Part shown: positions 52,046-64,000 of the stretch, in pieces
Position numbering within the stretch: the first letter of the stretch is position 1
How the letters are laid out: the number at the start of each line of letters is the position of its first letter
Assembly (NCBI GenBank): GCA_034509425.1
Contig: JAVTVJ010001234.1
Span: 62,001 to 126,000 of the forward strand
Length of the DNA stretch: 64,000 nt
Direction of reading: 5' to 3'
DNA from: Eopsaltria australis
Lineage: Eukaryota; Chordata; Aves; Passeriformes; Petroicidae
Position numbers and translations under genes: made by a program
The notes under the pieces: model-generated
Seen by the model: only the letters and a program-made list of their open reading frames with translations
Databases searched by the model: none
What the model was told of the DNA's origin: nothing

Positions 52046-53190
52046 ACTTAATGATGTTAATTAATTCAAATACCTCATGACCTCGTTGTGCTGTAATTCA
52101 CATATCCATTGTCTGCTGGCTCTAATTTAAGAGCAGTTGCTATAAATCACCTTTTACTCCACAACTAATGGACTAAATCACATTTTTGACCCTTTTGCAC
52201 CCCAGCGTTTGAGGAGTTGACAGGTGTAAAGCAATACCACTTATTTAACAGGAACCTGCAATTAAAAAAACAACACCCAAAAATTATTTCAAGGAGCTTC
52301 AAGTGAGGGCTGAGCACGGCTAGAAAAGATGCACCTTTCATTTTGCTTGTGCTCATCCTTTTTTTAAAGGCAGCAAAATTCAGAACTACTGAATCAGAGA
52401 CTGGAAAGTCCCAGCCAGGCCCAGCTGAGGGTTTTACACAATCGTTTTTCTTTCCAGCAATATTATTCTAAAAGAAATGCAAACGCAATATCTCTGCTTC
52501 ATGAGGTATAAAGACAAATATTTTTGTTTCCCTATTGCAAGTTGTTCTCAAATAACCAGACTGGAACTATCTTTTGGATGGTGTAAACACTTTTCCCATG
52601 AGCAAACCCACTGACTGGCTTTAATTTATTTATTGACTTTCTGTAATTCACAACCCATTTCCTCAAAGCAGCATCAGCCAATTTCACTCCTTATTAAAAT
52701 AACCCTCTCTTAATTGATAAATTCTATTTTTACGATATTTCCTGGTTCTAATGTGGCAGTTTGGGAAATCTGACTAAACACAGCTCACGTCTGAGGTTAG
52801 GAAGCCACAGAAGGTTTCATATCCCAGACTTTCACAGCATAAGCAAAAGCTGTCAAAAGCTGCCACTAGAAAATCCTTTTATTTAGAATATCTTGAGACA
52901 AACATTTCACAGAGTTTTCTTTCACTTCCCCATGTGCCACTGCAGTTCAGCCAACCAGGAAAAAAAAAATCCCCTCCAAAGCCTCCACTACTGCATATTT
53001 ATTTATTTTGAAAGTTTTTTTTCCCCTCCCATAATACCTAAACTAAATCTTCCTTGAGTTTAATCCTCTTAGGGAAGACAGAAGACAGGTAATTCCTCCT
53101 TTCAGGGTTCTTTGATGGGTGTTACCTCGTTGTTCCATCCTTTGTGTAAACTGCAATTCCAGTTTATTATTATTTGATCTCTTTACGGAT
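52046..53190. other. AT-rich noncoding sequence
   Basis: No gene, array or mobile element is recognised. Confidence 0.5.
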
Positions 53191-53495
53191 CAGCTTTCCT
53201 GGAGCCTCCTAAGGCTCTGCACAAATCCCTGCCAGGAGCAGGGAGCCAGGTGGGAGTCAGGGAACAGGGACAGGACAAGAGAGGAGGCTCAGGTTGGACA
53301 TCAGCAGGAATTTCTCCTTGGAAAGGGTGCTCAGAGCTTGGAGCTGCCCAGGGAGGTTTGGAGTGCCCATCCCTGGAGGTGCCCAAGGAATTCCTGGATG
53401 GGGCACTCAGAGCTCTGGGCTGGGGACAAGGTGGGGGTCAGGACTCAATCCTGAAGGGTTTTTCCAACCCCAATGAATTCCATGATTCTATTACT
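53191..53495 (+). mobile_element. CR1 LINE 3' fragment with ATTCTAT tail
   Basis: GCTGCCCAGGGAGGTTTGGA, the GTTTTTCCAACCCCAATGAA block and a terminal CCATGATTCTATTA, typical of CR1 3' ends. It is among the longest copies here (about 305 bases). Confidence 0.88.
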
Positions 53496-54236
53496 CTACA
53501 ACTGAGTTTATTGACATCTTCTTGCTCAAATATTTTCACCCCTGTTCTGCTGTTTACCTTCATGTCTCAATTACCTCACCAAATTTCTATTTTGCTGTTT
53601 TGTTACCATTTTCACTCCAGGATTTTCAGTTTCTCCCTGCTTTACTCACCAGGATATGGAAATCCAGGATCCATGATGTTCTCCAGCCTCAGCACAGCAT
53701 TCCCTTTGCTCAGGGTCTCTCCTTTTGTGGAATTAGAACAACTTTTGGAGAGTCTTTTATTATAAATACAAACAAGGAAATTTTCTTTCTCTCAACCTCC
53801 ACTTTTCATCTCAGATTTTCTCCCTCAAAACATTCTAAAAATAACAAGGGTCCAGAAGCCTTTCAACGAGTTTCATGCTGAAAAACAACAAAATACCATA
53901 AAATACCAAGCCCCAAGTGGTTTTGCAAAGCACACGAGAAGATTTCAGTGACCTCTGTGCATGTTTTGAATCTAAGTGTGAGCAAGAAACACAGAACTGT
54001 TCTCTGACTGAACAAAACTTCAGCCTTGAGGGTTTATTTATTTTTAAAAAGTGACATGAAAGCAATTCCTTCCACTTCCACCAATTGTGCTGGATACAGC
54101 CACAGAGCCTCTGTGTGGCAGATCATCGTAACTCCCTGATCTCTTACTGATAAAAATTCCTAATCCCCTGCTCAGCTTTCCAGTCAATGATCTCCTGCCC
54201 AGTTTTACATCCATATGGATTATCCAAGGAGGATCA
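53496..54236. other. Noncoding sequence
   Basis: No recognisable feature. Confidence 0.45.
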
Positions 54237-54478
54237 GGGAATGCCAGGGTGGTTTGGGTTGGGAGGGACCTTAAATCCCATCCAGTTCCATCCAGGGACA
54301 CCTCCCACCACCCCAGGGTGCTCCAACCTGGCCTTGGGATCCAGGGGCAGCCACAGCAAATCTGGGAATTCTATTCCAGGGCCTCCCCACCCTCCCAGCC
54401 TGGAATTTCTTCCCAATATCCAACTCAAAGCCACTTTCTTTCAATGTGAAGCCATTCCCCCTTCTCCTGTTCATCTTT
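54237..54478 (-). mobile_element. CR1 LINE 3' fragment, antisense
   Basis: GTGGTTTGGGTTGGGAGGGA, then CCTTAAATCCCATCCAGTTC and a terminal GAAGCCATTCCCCCTTCTCC, is the complement of a CR1 3' end. Confidence 0.87.
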
Positions 54479-54821
54479 TAGGCAAACAGCACCAGGAGTT
54501 TACGCCACAGCAAGCACAGGGAAGCTTCCAAAATGAAACACATGAGCACAAAACCCATAAACCCCTGATACCCACAAGATCTGACCCTTCACTTCTGCAA
54601 ACCTGTAATTACTTTGTAATCAAAGCATGGTTTGAGGGGCAGAACTGGCACCCAGCATGGGGCCAGGGGGAGCACAGAGCCACAGCAGCTGCTCATGGAG
54701 AGGGAAGAAGGAAAAAAGGGATGAAAACCAAGTGGCACCAAACACCCTTGGCTTCCCAAGGGAAGCTCAGCTGAAACCCTGGAATAGGAAGGATGAACAG
54801 ATAATATTCCATAACATATTC

Positions 54822-54840
54822 TTTTTTTTTTTTTTTTTTA
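54822..54840. repeat. Poly-T run
   Basis: About 18 consecutive T; a second homopolymer (about 14 G) lies at 55040-55053. Both are likely length-variable. Confidence 0.9.
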
Positions 54841-55464
54841 TATAGGAATAAGCTTTGGAGGGAGGCAGAAGGGAACGATCTGCAGCAAATTCCCCAGAAG
54901 GAATTTTCATCCCTTTTTAAGCCTTCACACGGCTCCGTGCGAGGTCCCAGGTAATTAGTGCTGTCACCATTAGTGCAGCTCATTTCCCAAGTGCCACGGT
55001 GTCATTTGGCAAGAAGATGATCCTGAGTGCATTCAAGGAGGGGGGGGGGGGGGAAACTGCAGCAAAACACACAAGTCTGGCTAAAAAAAGTGGTCCTTGA
55101 AGCAGCAGGCTGTGCAGTTTAACTTTCATTTTGACAGGCTGGATGGCTTTGATATGTCTATTTAATGGGCTCTTAAATAAAACCACTGTTACTATAGTAA
55201 CATTTACATCAGAGGTTGTGCTCATGCTGCCTCTGAGGTGCAGCAAACCAATCTGCTCTGCTCACCTTTGTGCTTCACGCCAATATTTCGCATGACAAAC
55301 CTGTTTTCTGATAAATAATTTCCTTTTTTTTTTCGGAGTATTTGCCTTCTCTGCTTGTAAATGAGGATGTATTTGATGTGCTTGGCTTTGCAGTGACTAA
55401 GCCCAGTGTGTGGGAACAGCACTCCTGGTGCCAGGGAGAACAAGGATGTGCCTAAAAGGGAACT

Positions 55465-55592
55465 GCAGCGTGGGGAAATCCATCCTGGATCCCTGGCAGT
55501 GTTCCAGGCCAGGCTGGACTCTTGGAGCAGCCTGGGATAGTGGAATGAGATGGGTTTAAGGTCCTTTCCAGGCCCAGCACTCTACAATTCCA
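55465..55592 (+). mobile_element. CR1 LINE 3' fragment
   Basis: GGATCCCTGGCAGTGTTCCA, the GGCCAGGCTGGACTC block and GGTTTAAGGTCCTTTCCAGG give a sense CR1 3' end. Confidence 0.8.
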
Positions 55593-56619
55593 TCAAATCA
55601 GACTGATTTTGCTTTTCTAGTCCTCCCTGAGGTTTTTCCTGGTCCAACTCTGCTTTCACTCAACAGCAGCAGAATATTTACACAGCAAAACACGGCCCTC
55701 TTTGGATGAGGAAATGAAACCACCCAGGCTCCATCTTCTCAATTCCACCCAGAAGACTTTCCAGTGGTGCATGTCCTTAACAGGAATTAGCAGCTGGAAA
55801 ATAAACAGGATAATGGGAAGTGTGGAGAAAACTTAGAGCCATCAGACACTTCTCCAACAGTTTAGCTTGATTTTCCTTCTCTTTTTCTTCCTGGTGTGCA
55901 TCGTTTTAAATGAGATTTTAGTGAAAACACCCGTGGATGGGACTGTGGCACAACCCAAACACTGCTGGCCATGCAAAGCTGGTGTCACAGCCATGAAAAA
56001 GCCAGGATTCACTTCAGATTGTTTGGTCTGTTATCCCCACAATCCCTGCCAGGATGACACACTCAGCTCCAGCTCCGGGAGGAGAAAGCAAACACCACGA
56101 CTTTTTCGCTCAGGGGGTGGTGGTGGGAATCTATTTCCAGCAGCTCTTCAGAAAAGCTGGCACCAGTCTGGGTTTCTCGAGTGGGATCTCACACAGAGGC
56201 CAGGAATTCACAGCAGAGAGGGGAATGCTGCAGAAAATGAGAAGGTATTTGGAATAAAAAAAAAATAAATTAAAATTCTAGGTTTTTTATCAATTTAAAT
56301 GTTTCTAGGTCTGTCAGGAATTCAGCTTGTGACAGTCATAGACAGAGAAAAAATATCAAGTGAGGGGTTTGATCCAAATTGAGGCCACTTTTGTGGTTTT
56401 GGCTGTGGAGAGAGGGTTTTACTTAAATGTTGATATCTCAGTGATGAGTTTCATCCAACATGAAACAGAAACCCCATCCACTCATGCCCACAACAAATAC
56501 AAATCATGGAATGGTTGGAAAGGGCCTTGAAGATTTTTTTTAACTTACACCATTTTTTCATAAGAGATGGGGAAGGTTCAGAAATGGGAACAAGGATCCT
56601 CACCCACCTTGTCCCACCA
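55593..56619. other. Noncoding sequence
   Basis: No gene is recognised. A short antisense CR1-like tail (ATCATGGAATGGTTGGAAAG) lies at about 56502-56545. Confidence 0.45.
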
Positions 56620-57055
56620 TCCCAAAAGGGAGAAAAATCCCAAATAAGAGACAGCATCACTCACCTTTCATCCCAAAAGGGAAAAAACCTATTCCTAAAT
56701 AAGAGATATCATCACCCATCTCTCATTCCAAAAGAGAAAAAAAACATTCCTAACTAAGAGACAACATCACCCATCTTTCATCCCAGAAGGGAAAAATCCC
56801 ATTCCTAAATAAGAGATATCATCACCCATCTTTCATCCCAAAAGGGAAAAAAACCATTCCTAAATAAGAGACAGAATCACACATCTTCCATCCCAAAAGG
56901 AAAAAATCATTCCTAATTAAGAGACAGAATCACACATCTCTCATTCCAAAAGGGAAAAATCCCATTCCTAAATAAGAGACAACATCACCCATCTCTCATT
57001 CCAAAAGGGAAAAATCCCATTCCTAAATAAGAGACAGCATCACCCATCTTTCATG
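56620..57055. repeat. ~55-bp tandem array, about eight copies
   Basis: Units contain CATCCCAAAAGGGAAAAATC, CCATTCCTAAATAAGAGACA and TCACCCATCTTTCAT, with small length variation in the A-runs. Confidence 0.93.
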
Positions 57056-57587
57056 GCTCTTTTCAGCTGCATTATTCTCAAAAATCAGATTATTTCACCT
57101 AATAGAGCCCTGTTTTAAGCTCCTACCAAGCACAGGTTTGGGGATTGATTTTAGGGTGAATCCCTGGAAGATTTGGCTTTCAGTGTCCAAAATGTGGCAG
57201 CATTTCATCCCTGTTTGGTTGGAGTGTGGAATGGCTGGATGTTGATTTTCCTGCTTATTTTCCACACAATAATGGCTGAGAAGAGAAAAAAACCCAGGGA
57301 TATTGAGGATGTGGTGGGAAAACCAGGAAAAACTGGGCTGGGAAGGGAAGAGATGGGAAGAGGCAAGAACAAGAAGCAGATGGATCCTCCTGGGGTGGGA
57401 ATGATGTGTCCAGAGAGTGCTGGCACAGAGGGAGTGTGGCTGAAGGGATGGTCCTGGAATTCTGACAGCAGGAAAAGGGTCAAGGACACAGAGTCCCAAC
57501 AAGAGGGGGGTGAAATCTCTGGGAGAGGGATGCTGTGCCTTCAGATTTATGGGATGCTGGATTTTGGAATTGTTCCCTCTTTAAGAG

Positions 57588-57937
57588 GCAGAAAAATGGG
57601 ATCAGCACAGCCTGGGACAGCCATTCCCAAGGTTTGAGAAGAAAAATGGGATCAGCACAGCCTGGGACAGCCATTCCCAAGGTTTTGGCAGAAAAATGGG
57701 ATCAGCACAGCCTGGGACAGCCATTCCCAAATTTTGGAAGAAAAATGGGATCAGCACAGCCTGGGACAGCCATTCCCAAATTTTGGAAGAAAAATGGGAT
57801 CAGCACAGCCTGGGACAGCCATTCCCAAGGTTTGGCAGAAAAATGGGATCAGCACAGCCTGGGACAGCCATTCCCAAGGTTTGAGTAGAAAAATGGGATC
57901 AGCACAGCCTGGGACAGCCATTCCCAGGTTTTGGTGC
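57588..57937. repeat. 49-bp minisatellite, seven near-identical copies
   Basis: AGAAAAATGGGATCAGCACA and GCCTGGGACAGCCATTCCCA are constant, and only the GGTTTGGC/ATTTTGGA linker varies. The near-identity suggests recent expansion. Confidence 0.96.
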
Positions 57938-58084
57938 CTCTGGAGCAGGCTGGGAGCACCTGGAACAGGGAGAGGGGTGGATTGGTGTGTTTGTGTCCTT
58001 GCCACAGGAATTCCAGGTGGGAATGTTCCCTCAGACAGCACCAGCAGCCTTTGAAATCTGCTCCTGCAGGAGCTCTCCCACACT

Positions 58085-59195
58085 TGGCAAGGATGTCCCC
58101 AAAAAGCAGAATTCCAAGGAAATCAGACAGGAATTCCAGCCCTTCCACATCCACAGCTGTTCAGGGCACACCAAGCAAGGATCTCCCCAAAAAGCAGAAT
58201 TCCAAGGAAATCAGACAGGAATTCCAGCCCTTCCACAGCCACAGCTGTTCAGAGCTGTTCAGGATCTCCCCAAAAAGCAGAATTCCAAGGAAATCAGACA
58301 GGAATTCCAAAGAAATCCAGCCCTTCCACCACCTCAACTGCTCAGAGCACACCAGGCAAAGATGTTTCCAAAAAGCAGAATTCCAAAGAAATCAGACAGA
58401 ATTCCAAAGAAATCAGCCAGAATTCCAAAGAAATCCAGCCCTTCCACAGCCACAGCTGCTCAGAGCTGTTCAGGATCTCCCCAAAAACCAGAATTCCAAG
58501 GAAATCAGACAGGAATTCCAGCCCTTCCACAGCCACAGCTGTTCAGAGCTGTTCAGGATCTCCCCAAAAAGCAGAATTCCAAGGAAATCAGACAGGAATT
58601 CCAGCCCTTCCACAGCCACAGCTGTTCAGAGCTGTTCAGGATCTCCCCAAAAAGCAGAATTCCAAGGAAATCAGACAGGAATTCCAAAGAAATCCAGCCC
58701 TTCCACCACCTCAACTGCTCAGAGCACACCAGGCAAAGATGTTTCCAAAAAGCAGAATTCCAAAGAAATCAGACAGAATTCCAAAGAAATCAGCCAGAAT
58801 TCCAAAGAAATCCAGCCCTTCCACAGCCACAGCTGCTCAGAGCTGTTCAGGATCTCCCCAAAAACCAGAATTCCAAGGAAATCAGACAGGAATTCCAGCC
58901 CTTCCACACCAACAACTGTTCAGAGCACACCAAGCAAGGATCTCCCCACAAAGCAGAATTCCAAGGAAATGGGACAAGAAATCCAGCCCTTCCACACCCA
59001 CGGCTGTTCAGAGCACACCAGGCAAGGATGTCCCCAAAAACCAGAATTCCAAATAAATCAGACAGAATTCCAAAGAAATCCAGCCCTTCCACACCCACAG
59101 CTGCTCAGAGCTGTTCAGGATCTCCCCAAAAACCAGAATTCCAAGGAAATCAGACAGGAATTCCAGCCCTCCAGAGCACACCAGGCAAGAGCAGA
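58085..59195. repeat. ~84-bp satellite-like array with ~377-bp higher-order unit
   Basis: Basic units hold AAAAAGCAGAATTCCAAGGA, AATCAGACAGGAATTCCAGC and CCTTCCACAGCCACAGCTG. The block 58256-58499 recurs essentially unchanged at 58632-58870 (offset 377), i.e. a higher-order duplication. Open frames of over 440 codons across it are repeat artefacts. Confidence 0.95.
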
Positions 59196-62100
59196 ACACC
59201 CAAACACCCGCCACACTCCAGCCCCACTCACACCCCATGCCCTGCACCAGTTCAAATGTCATTTTTGGACTTTCAGAGGCGCTCTGCATCTCCAAACTCC
59301 CCCTCATTGATCAGGTGTTTGTGGTGAAAGCTCTCCCCTTGAAGGCTGTCAAACACAAATTCATTTGATTTTTCAGTTTTTCCCTTCAGAAAGGTCACCT
59401 TTGATGCAGAGTTACCCCACCCTGGATCTGGCTGCAGGATATCTGAGTTAAAGTTATTAAATATCAGCTCTTTCCCTCCACATCACCACTCCAATTTCTT
59501 TGTTCGTGGCTTAATAAGAGAGAAAATTGGCTATTAAACTTGATTAATAACATTAAACTTGATTAATAACACTAATTTCTAAAGGTTTCGTTTTGGCTCG
59601 GGAGGTTTGAGGTTTAAACGGGACCAAAATCAGCCTCAATCCTGCTGCCACACTGAGTCTCCAAATAAAAACACAGCCCTGAGGAATGAGCAATTACTGC
59701 CATTTAAAAGTTAGCTGCTGTTGGTTTAATGAGATTATTGAAAGTGCTACAGGAAATCAGGTGTTGACTGACCCTCCAAATGAGTTTACCTCATTACCTG
59801 CCCGTTACAGAGCACAAAATACAATTATTGCAGGACCTTGGAGCAGCTCACACAAAAGTGCAGAGTTGTGGGCAATAAAAACACTTCAGGGTCAGACAAA
59901 CAGCTGCAAGAAAATCGGTTTCAACCTTTGATTTGCTGAAAACTCTGCAAAGAATCCAAAAGTTTGGGATCTATTTGGAAATGATCCCCCAAATGGATTT
60001 TAATTCTGTTTGAATTAGTGCCATTGCTAAAGGAAAAGGGATTTTAATTCTGTTTGAATTATTGTCATTGCTAAAGGAAAAGGGAGCTGTCATTGCCTGT
60101 GACTTCCATCACTTGTCAGAAGCATCAACAAGATGAGACTCAAATTGAGTTAATTGGGCCATTTTTCACATCAAATTAAAGGCCACGTTTTAAAAATACC
60201 TCACAGCCCACAAAGCTTGAGAAACCATCTCCAAACTTCACCCAGTTCAACAAACCCATTTGTTTTCAAAAATTCCTGACAGTGATGAGGAGTTTGTATT
60301 TCATACGAATTGTTCTGACTTTAAAAACCTTTCCAAATCTGACAAATCAGCCCCTGTAAGAGAGCAGAGGAACAGAAATCCCTGTGATGATGCTCAGGTG
60401 CCCAAAGGGAGGTGAATAATCCCAACCCTAATTGAGGATATTGGCTGAATCCTAATTAACTTTGCACATCCCTCACTGCTGAGACTCCCAGCCAAAGGCT
60501 GGCCATTTGGAAATTGTTTCTAATGATTGGCTGGCAATTAGGAGATGCATGAATACTGATTTATTTTCTGCTGTAGGTTTTAATTAAGCAGCAAAATATT
60601 TGTCAGGAATGCAATTTTTAAAGGAATGGGGGAAAAAACTCAGCATGCTCTGGACTGGCTAAGTTATATTATTTTATATAACTTGATTTAAAAGGTAAAA
60701 TTTATTTCTGTATGCAGGAGAAATATTCTGCATTTCTTAATCTGCTAAAATTAAATAGAGCAGAGGTTTGGTTTTTTTTGAGATTTTTTTTATATGGGAA
60801 ATGGCTTTTTTTATCATCCTGGAGTTGTTTAAAACATCTGGAGGTCTCCCTGCAATCATTAATTCGGTGATAAAAACCCAGGCACACAAAGTGACACTGA
60901 GCTGTGTTCCTGGAAACAAGGACAAGCTGGTGAATCCTCTCCTTGTGCTAGAAACAGGGATTTGTGGATCCAACACCCCATCCCTGTGAGGCACAGCCAG
61001 AAATCCCAGACAAGGGACTCAGATTAAAGGGTCACCACCCAACTGCATTCAGCTTTCATCCCTCCCCGATCCCAAATTCCCACCAGCTCCTCAGGGAGAG
61101 TTGGATCAGCAGCCAGAAAATGACATCTATTGCAGCTTTTGTTTCTGGGTGGTGGAAAGAGGGGTTTTTTTCCCCCTTTTAAAGATGGCAAAGTGGGAAC
61201 AAAGGCTCCTGTTATAGTGGGGAATTCCAGAGCAGCAAAGTCACAACCCCAGATCAAACATCCCAACAGAGTGAGCAAAACACACAAATGTCACCCTCAA
61301 TCCTCTTATTCCAACAATTGCTTTCAAAGGCACTTTAAACACCCTTTAACTTGGCCCTAAATCCTCAAGCAAACAAAAAAAAAACCCAAGCAGCATCTGC
61401 TATTTATCCACCCTGAGCAAGAAAATGAAAGCAGCACAGTCAGGGTGGTGGAAAATGAAGCCCCGAGCCAATGATAAATCAAAATTTAAAGGTTTTGATA
61501 ACCTGAAATGAATTCCTGGACTTACCAGAGACACCAACGTTGCTGTTTGTGCCTCAGAATTATTCTCCTTTGAAGGATTTCAAATAATAGAAAACTTCAG
61601 CCTGAATATGATTTCTGCTTTCTTAAACTCCACAAGAGTGAGCAATTATTTTCTCAGTATTCCCCAAGAAAACACGGAATTAAAAATAGATAACAATGTA
61701 ACACAGGGAATTCCACCAGGGAATTCCCACGGGTCTGGCTGTGGGCAAAGAAAGAGCTAAATAAAAAATGAGGGGTTCAGATCCCCCCACCTGGGCTCCT
61801 GAAATTCCTCTTACAATCATTTCACAGAAGTCTTCCCTGAATGTAGAACCCCAAAAGGAAGGTTTATGATAACGTATAATGTGTATTTATTATTGATATT
61901 AGGTGGAAATTTGCATAATTATGGTCACTACATTTAAATTACTCTGTGAAAGAAAACCACGGGTTGTGTCTCACTTTGAAAACGATCTCTTACCTATTCC
62001 CTAAGAGTTTTCTGAGGGAAAAGGGGGATGTTTTTATAATTCCTGTTGAGGATCTTCCTCAGAGGTGGCCAGAAGAAATTCCAGGTGTGGAATCTCCTGC

Positions 62101-62660
62101 AGAGGCAGGCAAGGGATGGGAGAGGAAGCAGGGACCAACCACTCCATTGGAAAGATGAATATCCCAAATATTTGTAACAATCTAGAACCATTCTACAGGA
62201 AGTAATAATTTAATTTTACAAATGAAGTACTGGTCATAGGGAATAAACACCTGTAACTCAAATTTTAATATAACCCAGGAACAAACCTCAATATAAAGGG
62301 CAAAATCAAACCAATAAAAGAAGATAAATACAGGACTTTGGAGAAAGTATCTGCAGCTGATCTTTCAAATCTGATCCCAATTCAGCAACCAATGGTTTTG
62401 GAGGAGATTTTATCAGATTTTCCCTGGAAAGCCCTGCAGTAGGAACTGGTCACGTGCTTGCAGGGGCCACTTAAAACAAATTAAAGGCTCATTAGTACCT
62501 GGTGAGCATCCAGCTTAATGAGAGAGTGTGTCCATCCTTTATCAAAGCCACAGACAATCCCTGCAGAGCAAACCATGGAGGATCTGAGAAGCCCTGCTGT
62601 GTTAAGGATTGAGATATTTAAGAATTGAGATATCAATGTTATAAAGCTCATTTTGGAGCT
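59196..62660. other. AT-rich noncoding sequence
   Basis: No gene, array or mobile element is recognised. A small direct repeat (TTAAACTTGATTAATAACA) lies at 59535-59572, and a duplicated 40-base segment (GGATTTTAATTCTGTTTGAA) near 59995-60080. Confidence 0.5.
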
Positions 62661-62666
62661 CTCCAG

Positions 62667-63110
62667 TGTAGAGTTTGAGGGTCGGTTTCAGACGGCCAGG
62701 ACAGATGAGAGAGCTCTGCAGTCGGGTTGGAGAGCATGAGGTTTATTGTAAAAGAACGTTAGTGTAAGAGACCTGCTGAGAGCTGCCAGACACAGCCCAG
62801 AGCAGGGCAGAGACAAGAGAAGAGCTGAGAGCGGGGATCTAAGAGAGCTGAGAGTGAAGGGCTAAGAGAGCAGCTAAGAGAGAGGATTTAAGGAAGTTAG
62901 AAGAAAAGAGCTAAGAGAGGTTAAAGAACAGAGAGCTTGTTGCTTACAATACAGTAACTCATCTTCTGTGCTGAATATTCTCATTTTCATTCACCAATCC
63001 AGAACAAACTACAAATCTTACACCATTTGCATCCAGCCCATGAGAACTATTGCATCCCCATCCAGTGTTCTATTTGAAACCCTAAAAGCTGCTTTTGGGA
63101 GCCTCTGCCA
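62667..63110 (-). mobile_element. Probable solo LTR of an avian endogenous retrovirus
   Basis: On the minus strand the segment has LTR architecture: a TG...CA span, a weak TTAAAT box near 62888, AATAAA at 62742-62747 and a terminal stretch ending CTCAAACTCTACA. No internal retroviral genes are present. Ends are approximate and no clear target-site duplication is seen, so the class is uncertain. Confidence 0.45.
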
Positions 63111-63149
63111 GGTTGGTGGGGTCTGCTCTGAGCCTTGGGCCTGTCTGCA

Positions 63150-63878
63150 GGCAGAGGGGATTGTTCAATCCAAGGGGGATCACCTGCAGTGGCCATGCCA
63201 TTGTTTGTTCAATCCCAGGGGATCACCTGCCCTGGCCATGCCATTGTTTGTTCAATCCAGGGGATCACCTGCCCTGGCCATGCCATTGTTTGTTCAATCC
63301 CAGGGGATCACCTGCCCTGGCCATTGTTTGTTCAATCCCAGGGGATCACCTGCCCTGGCCATGCCATTGTTTGTTCAATCCCAGGGGATCACCTGCCCTG
63401 GCCATTGTTTGTTCAATCCCAGGGGATCACCTGCCCTGGCCATGCCATTGTTTGTTCAATCCCAGGGGATCACCTGCCCTGGCCATTGTTTGTTCAATCC
63501 CAGGGGATCACCTGCCCTGGCCATGCCATTGTTTGTTCAATCCAAGGGGGATCACCTGCAGTGGCCATGCCATTGTTTGTTCAATCCAAGGGGGATCACC
63601 TGCAGTGGCCATGCCATTGTTTTTTCAATCCCAGGGGATCACCTGCAGTGGCCATGCCATTGTTTGTTCAATCCAAGGGGGATCACCTGCCCTGGCCATT
63701 GTTTGTTCAATCCCAGGGGATCACCTGCAGTGGCCATGCCATTGTTTGTTCAATCCCAGGGGATCACCTGCCCTGGCCATGCCATTGTTTGTTCAATCCC
63801 AGGGGATCACCTGCCCTGGCCATGCCATTGTTTGTTCAATCCAAGGGGGATCACCTGCAGTGGCCATGCCATTGTTTT
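63150..63878. repeat. 43/38-bp minisatellite, about 17 copies
   Basis: The unit is CCATGCCATTGTTTGTTCAA followed by TCCCAGGGGATCACCTGCCC TGG. A 38-bp form lacks ATGCC, and variants read AAGGGGG or CAGTGG. 43- and 38-bp units alternate regularly between about 63295 and 63525. Confidence 0.96.
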
Positions 63879-64000
63879 CCAGTTGTTCAGGAGCTGGGCT
63901 TTGGGATCTCAAAGCTTGTCTTCATTTCAATCTCGCTCACAGTTTCCACATTCCCAGCATCTTTTGCCAGGTAATCACATTGATAAGGCTTTCCTATTTC

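Noticed and set aside
57931..59310. Open frames of 446-459 codons
   Set aside because: They run through the ~84-bp repeat array in two overlapping frames with the same periodic peptide; no conserved domain or splice structure.

Overview
The window is vertebrate nuclear DNA, almost certainly from a bird and probably a passerine. The basis is small introns, many CR1-type LINE 3' fragments, abundant minisatellites, and one large multi-exon gene whose translated exons match the leptin receptor (LEPR) in order, in intron phase and at signature motifs. There are no operons or prokaryotic features.

LEPR lies on the minus strand. I can place 18 coding exons between 47751 (start codon) and 19337 (stop). 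The joined reading frame is 3381 bases (1126 residues plus stop) with no internal stop or phase conflict. It encodes a signal peptide, N-terminal domain, first cytokine-receptor homology region (CRH1, WSDWS), Ig-like domain, second leptin-binding CRH region (CRH2, WSDWS), fibronectin III domains, one transmembrane helix, a JAK box 1, and a long tail keeping the three signalling tyrosines (contexts KYATV, FYLGI, PYVPQ). This is the long, signalling-competent isoform. A GC-rich block near 51.1-51.7 kb on the upstream side carries a candidate 5' noncoding exon and promoter. I see no LEPROT coding exon in the 16 kb upstream.

Region by region: 1-8.1 kb holds a polypurine tract, a ~187-bp array, a 14-bp array and otherwise unique noncoding DNA. 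8.1-8.95 kb is a CpG-rich island with a minus-strand splice donor, probably the promoter and first noncoding exon of the next gene downstream of LEPR (PDE4B by mammalian synteny, which is inference). 9-19.3 kb is noncoding with CR1 fragments and the LEPR 3' flank. 19.3-47.8 kb is LEPR. 48-64 kb is noncoding with CR1 pieces, four more minisatellite arrays (56.6, 57.6, 58.1-59.2 and 63.2 kb) and a probable endogenous-retrovirus LTR.

The most striking signal is that LEPR is studded with independent tandem arrays, several of which start at splice junctions. A 54-bp (18-codon) minisatellite contains the last codons and the splice donor of a CRH1 exon, in 11 copies. A ~190-bp array repeats the acceptor and first half of the WSXWS-bearing CRH2 exon, in 7 copies. 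A ~215-245-bp array repeats the polypyrimidine region in front of the Ig exon. A 33-bp array begins within about 10 bases of another donor. These create many decoy splice sites, some in frame, in a cytokine receptor gene.
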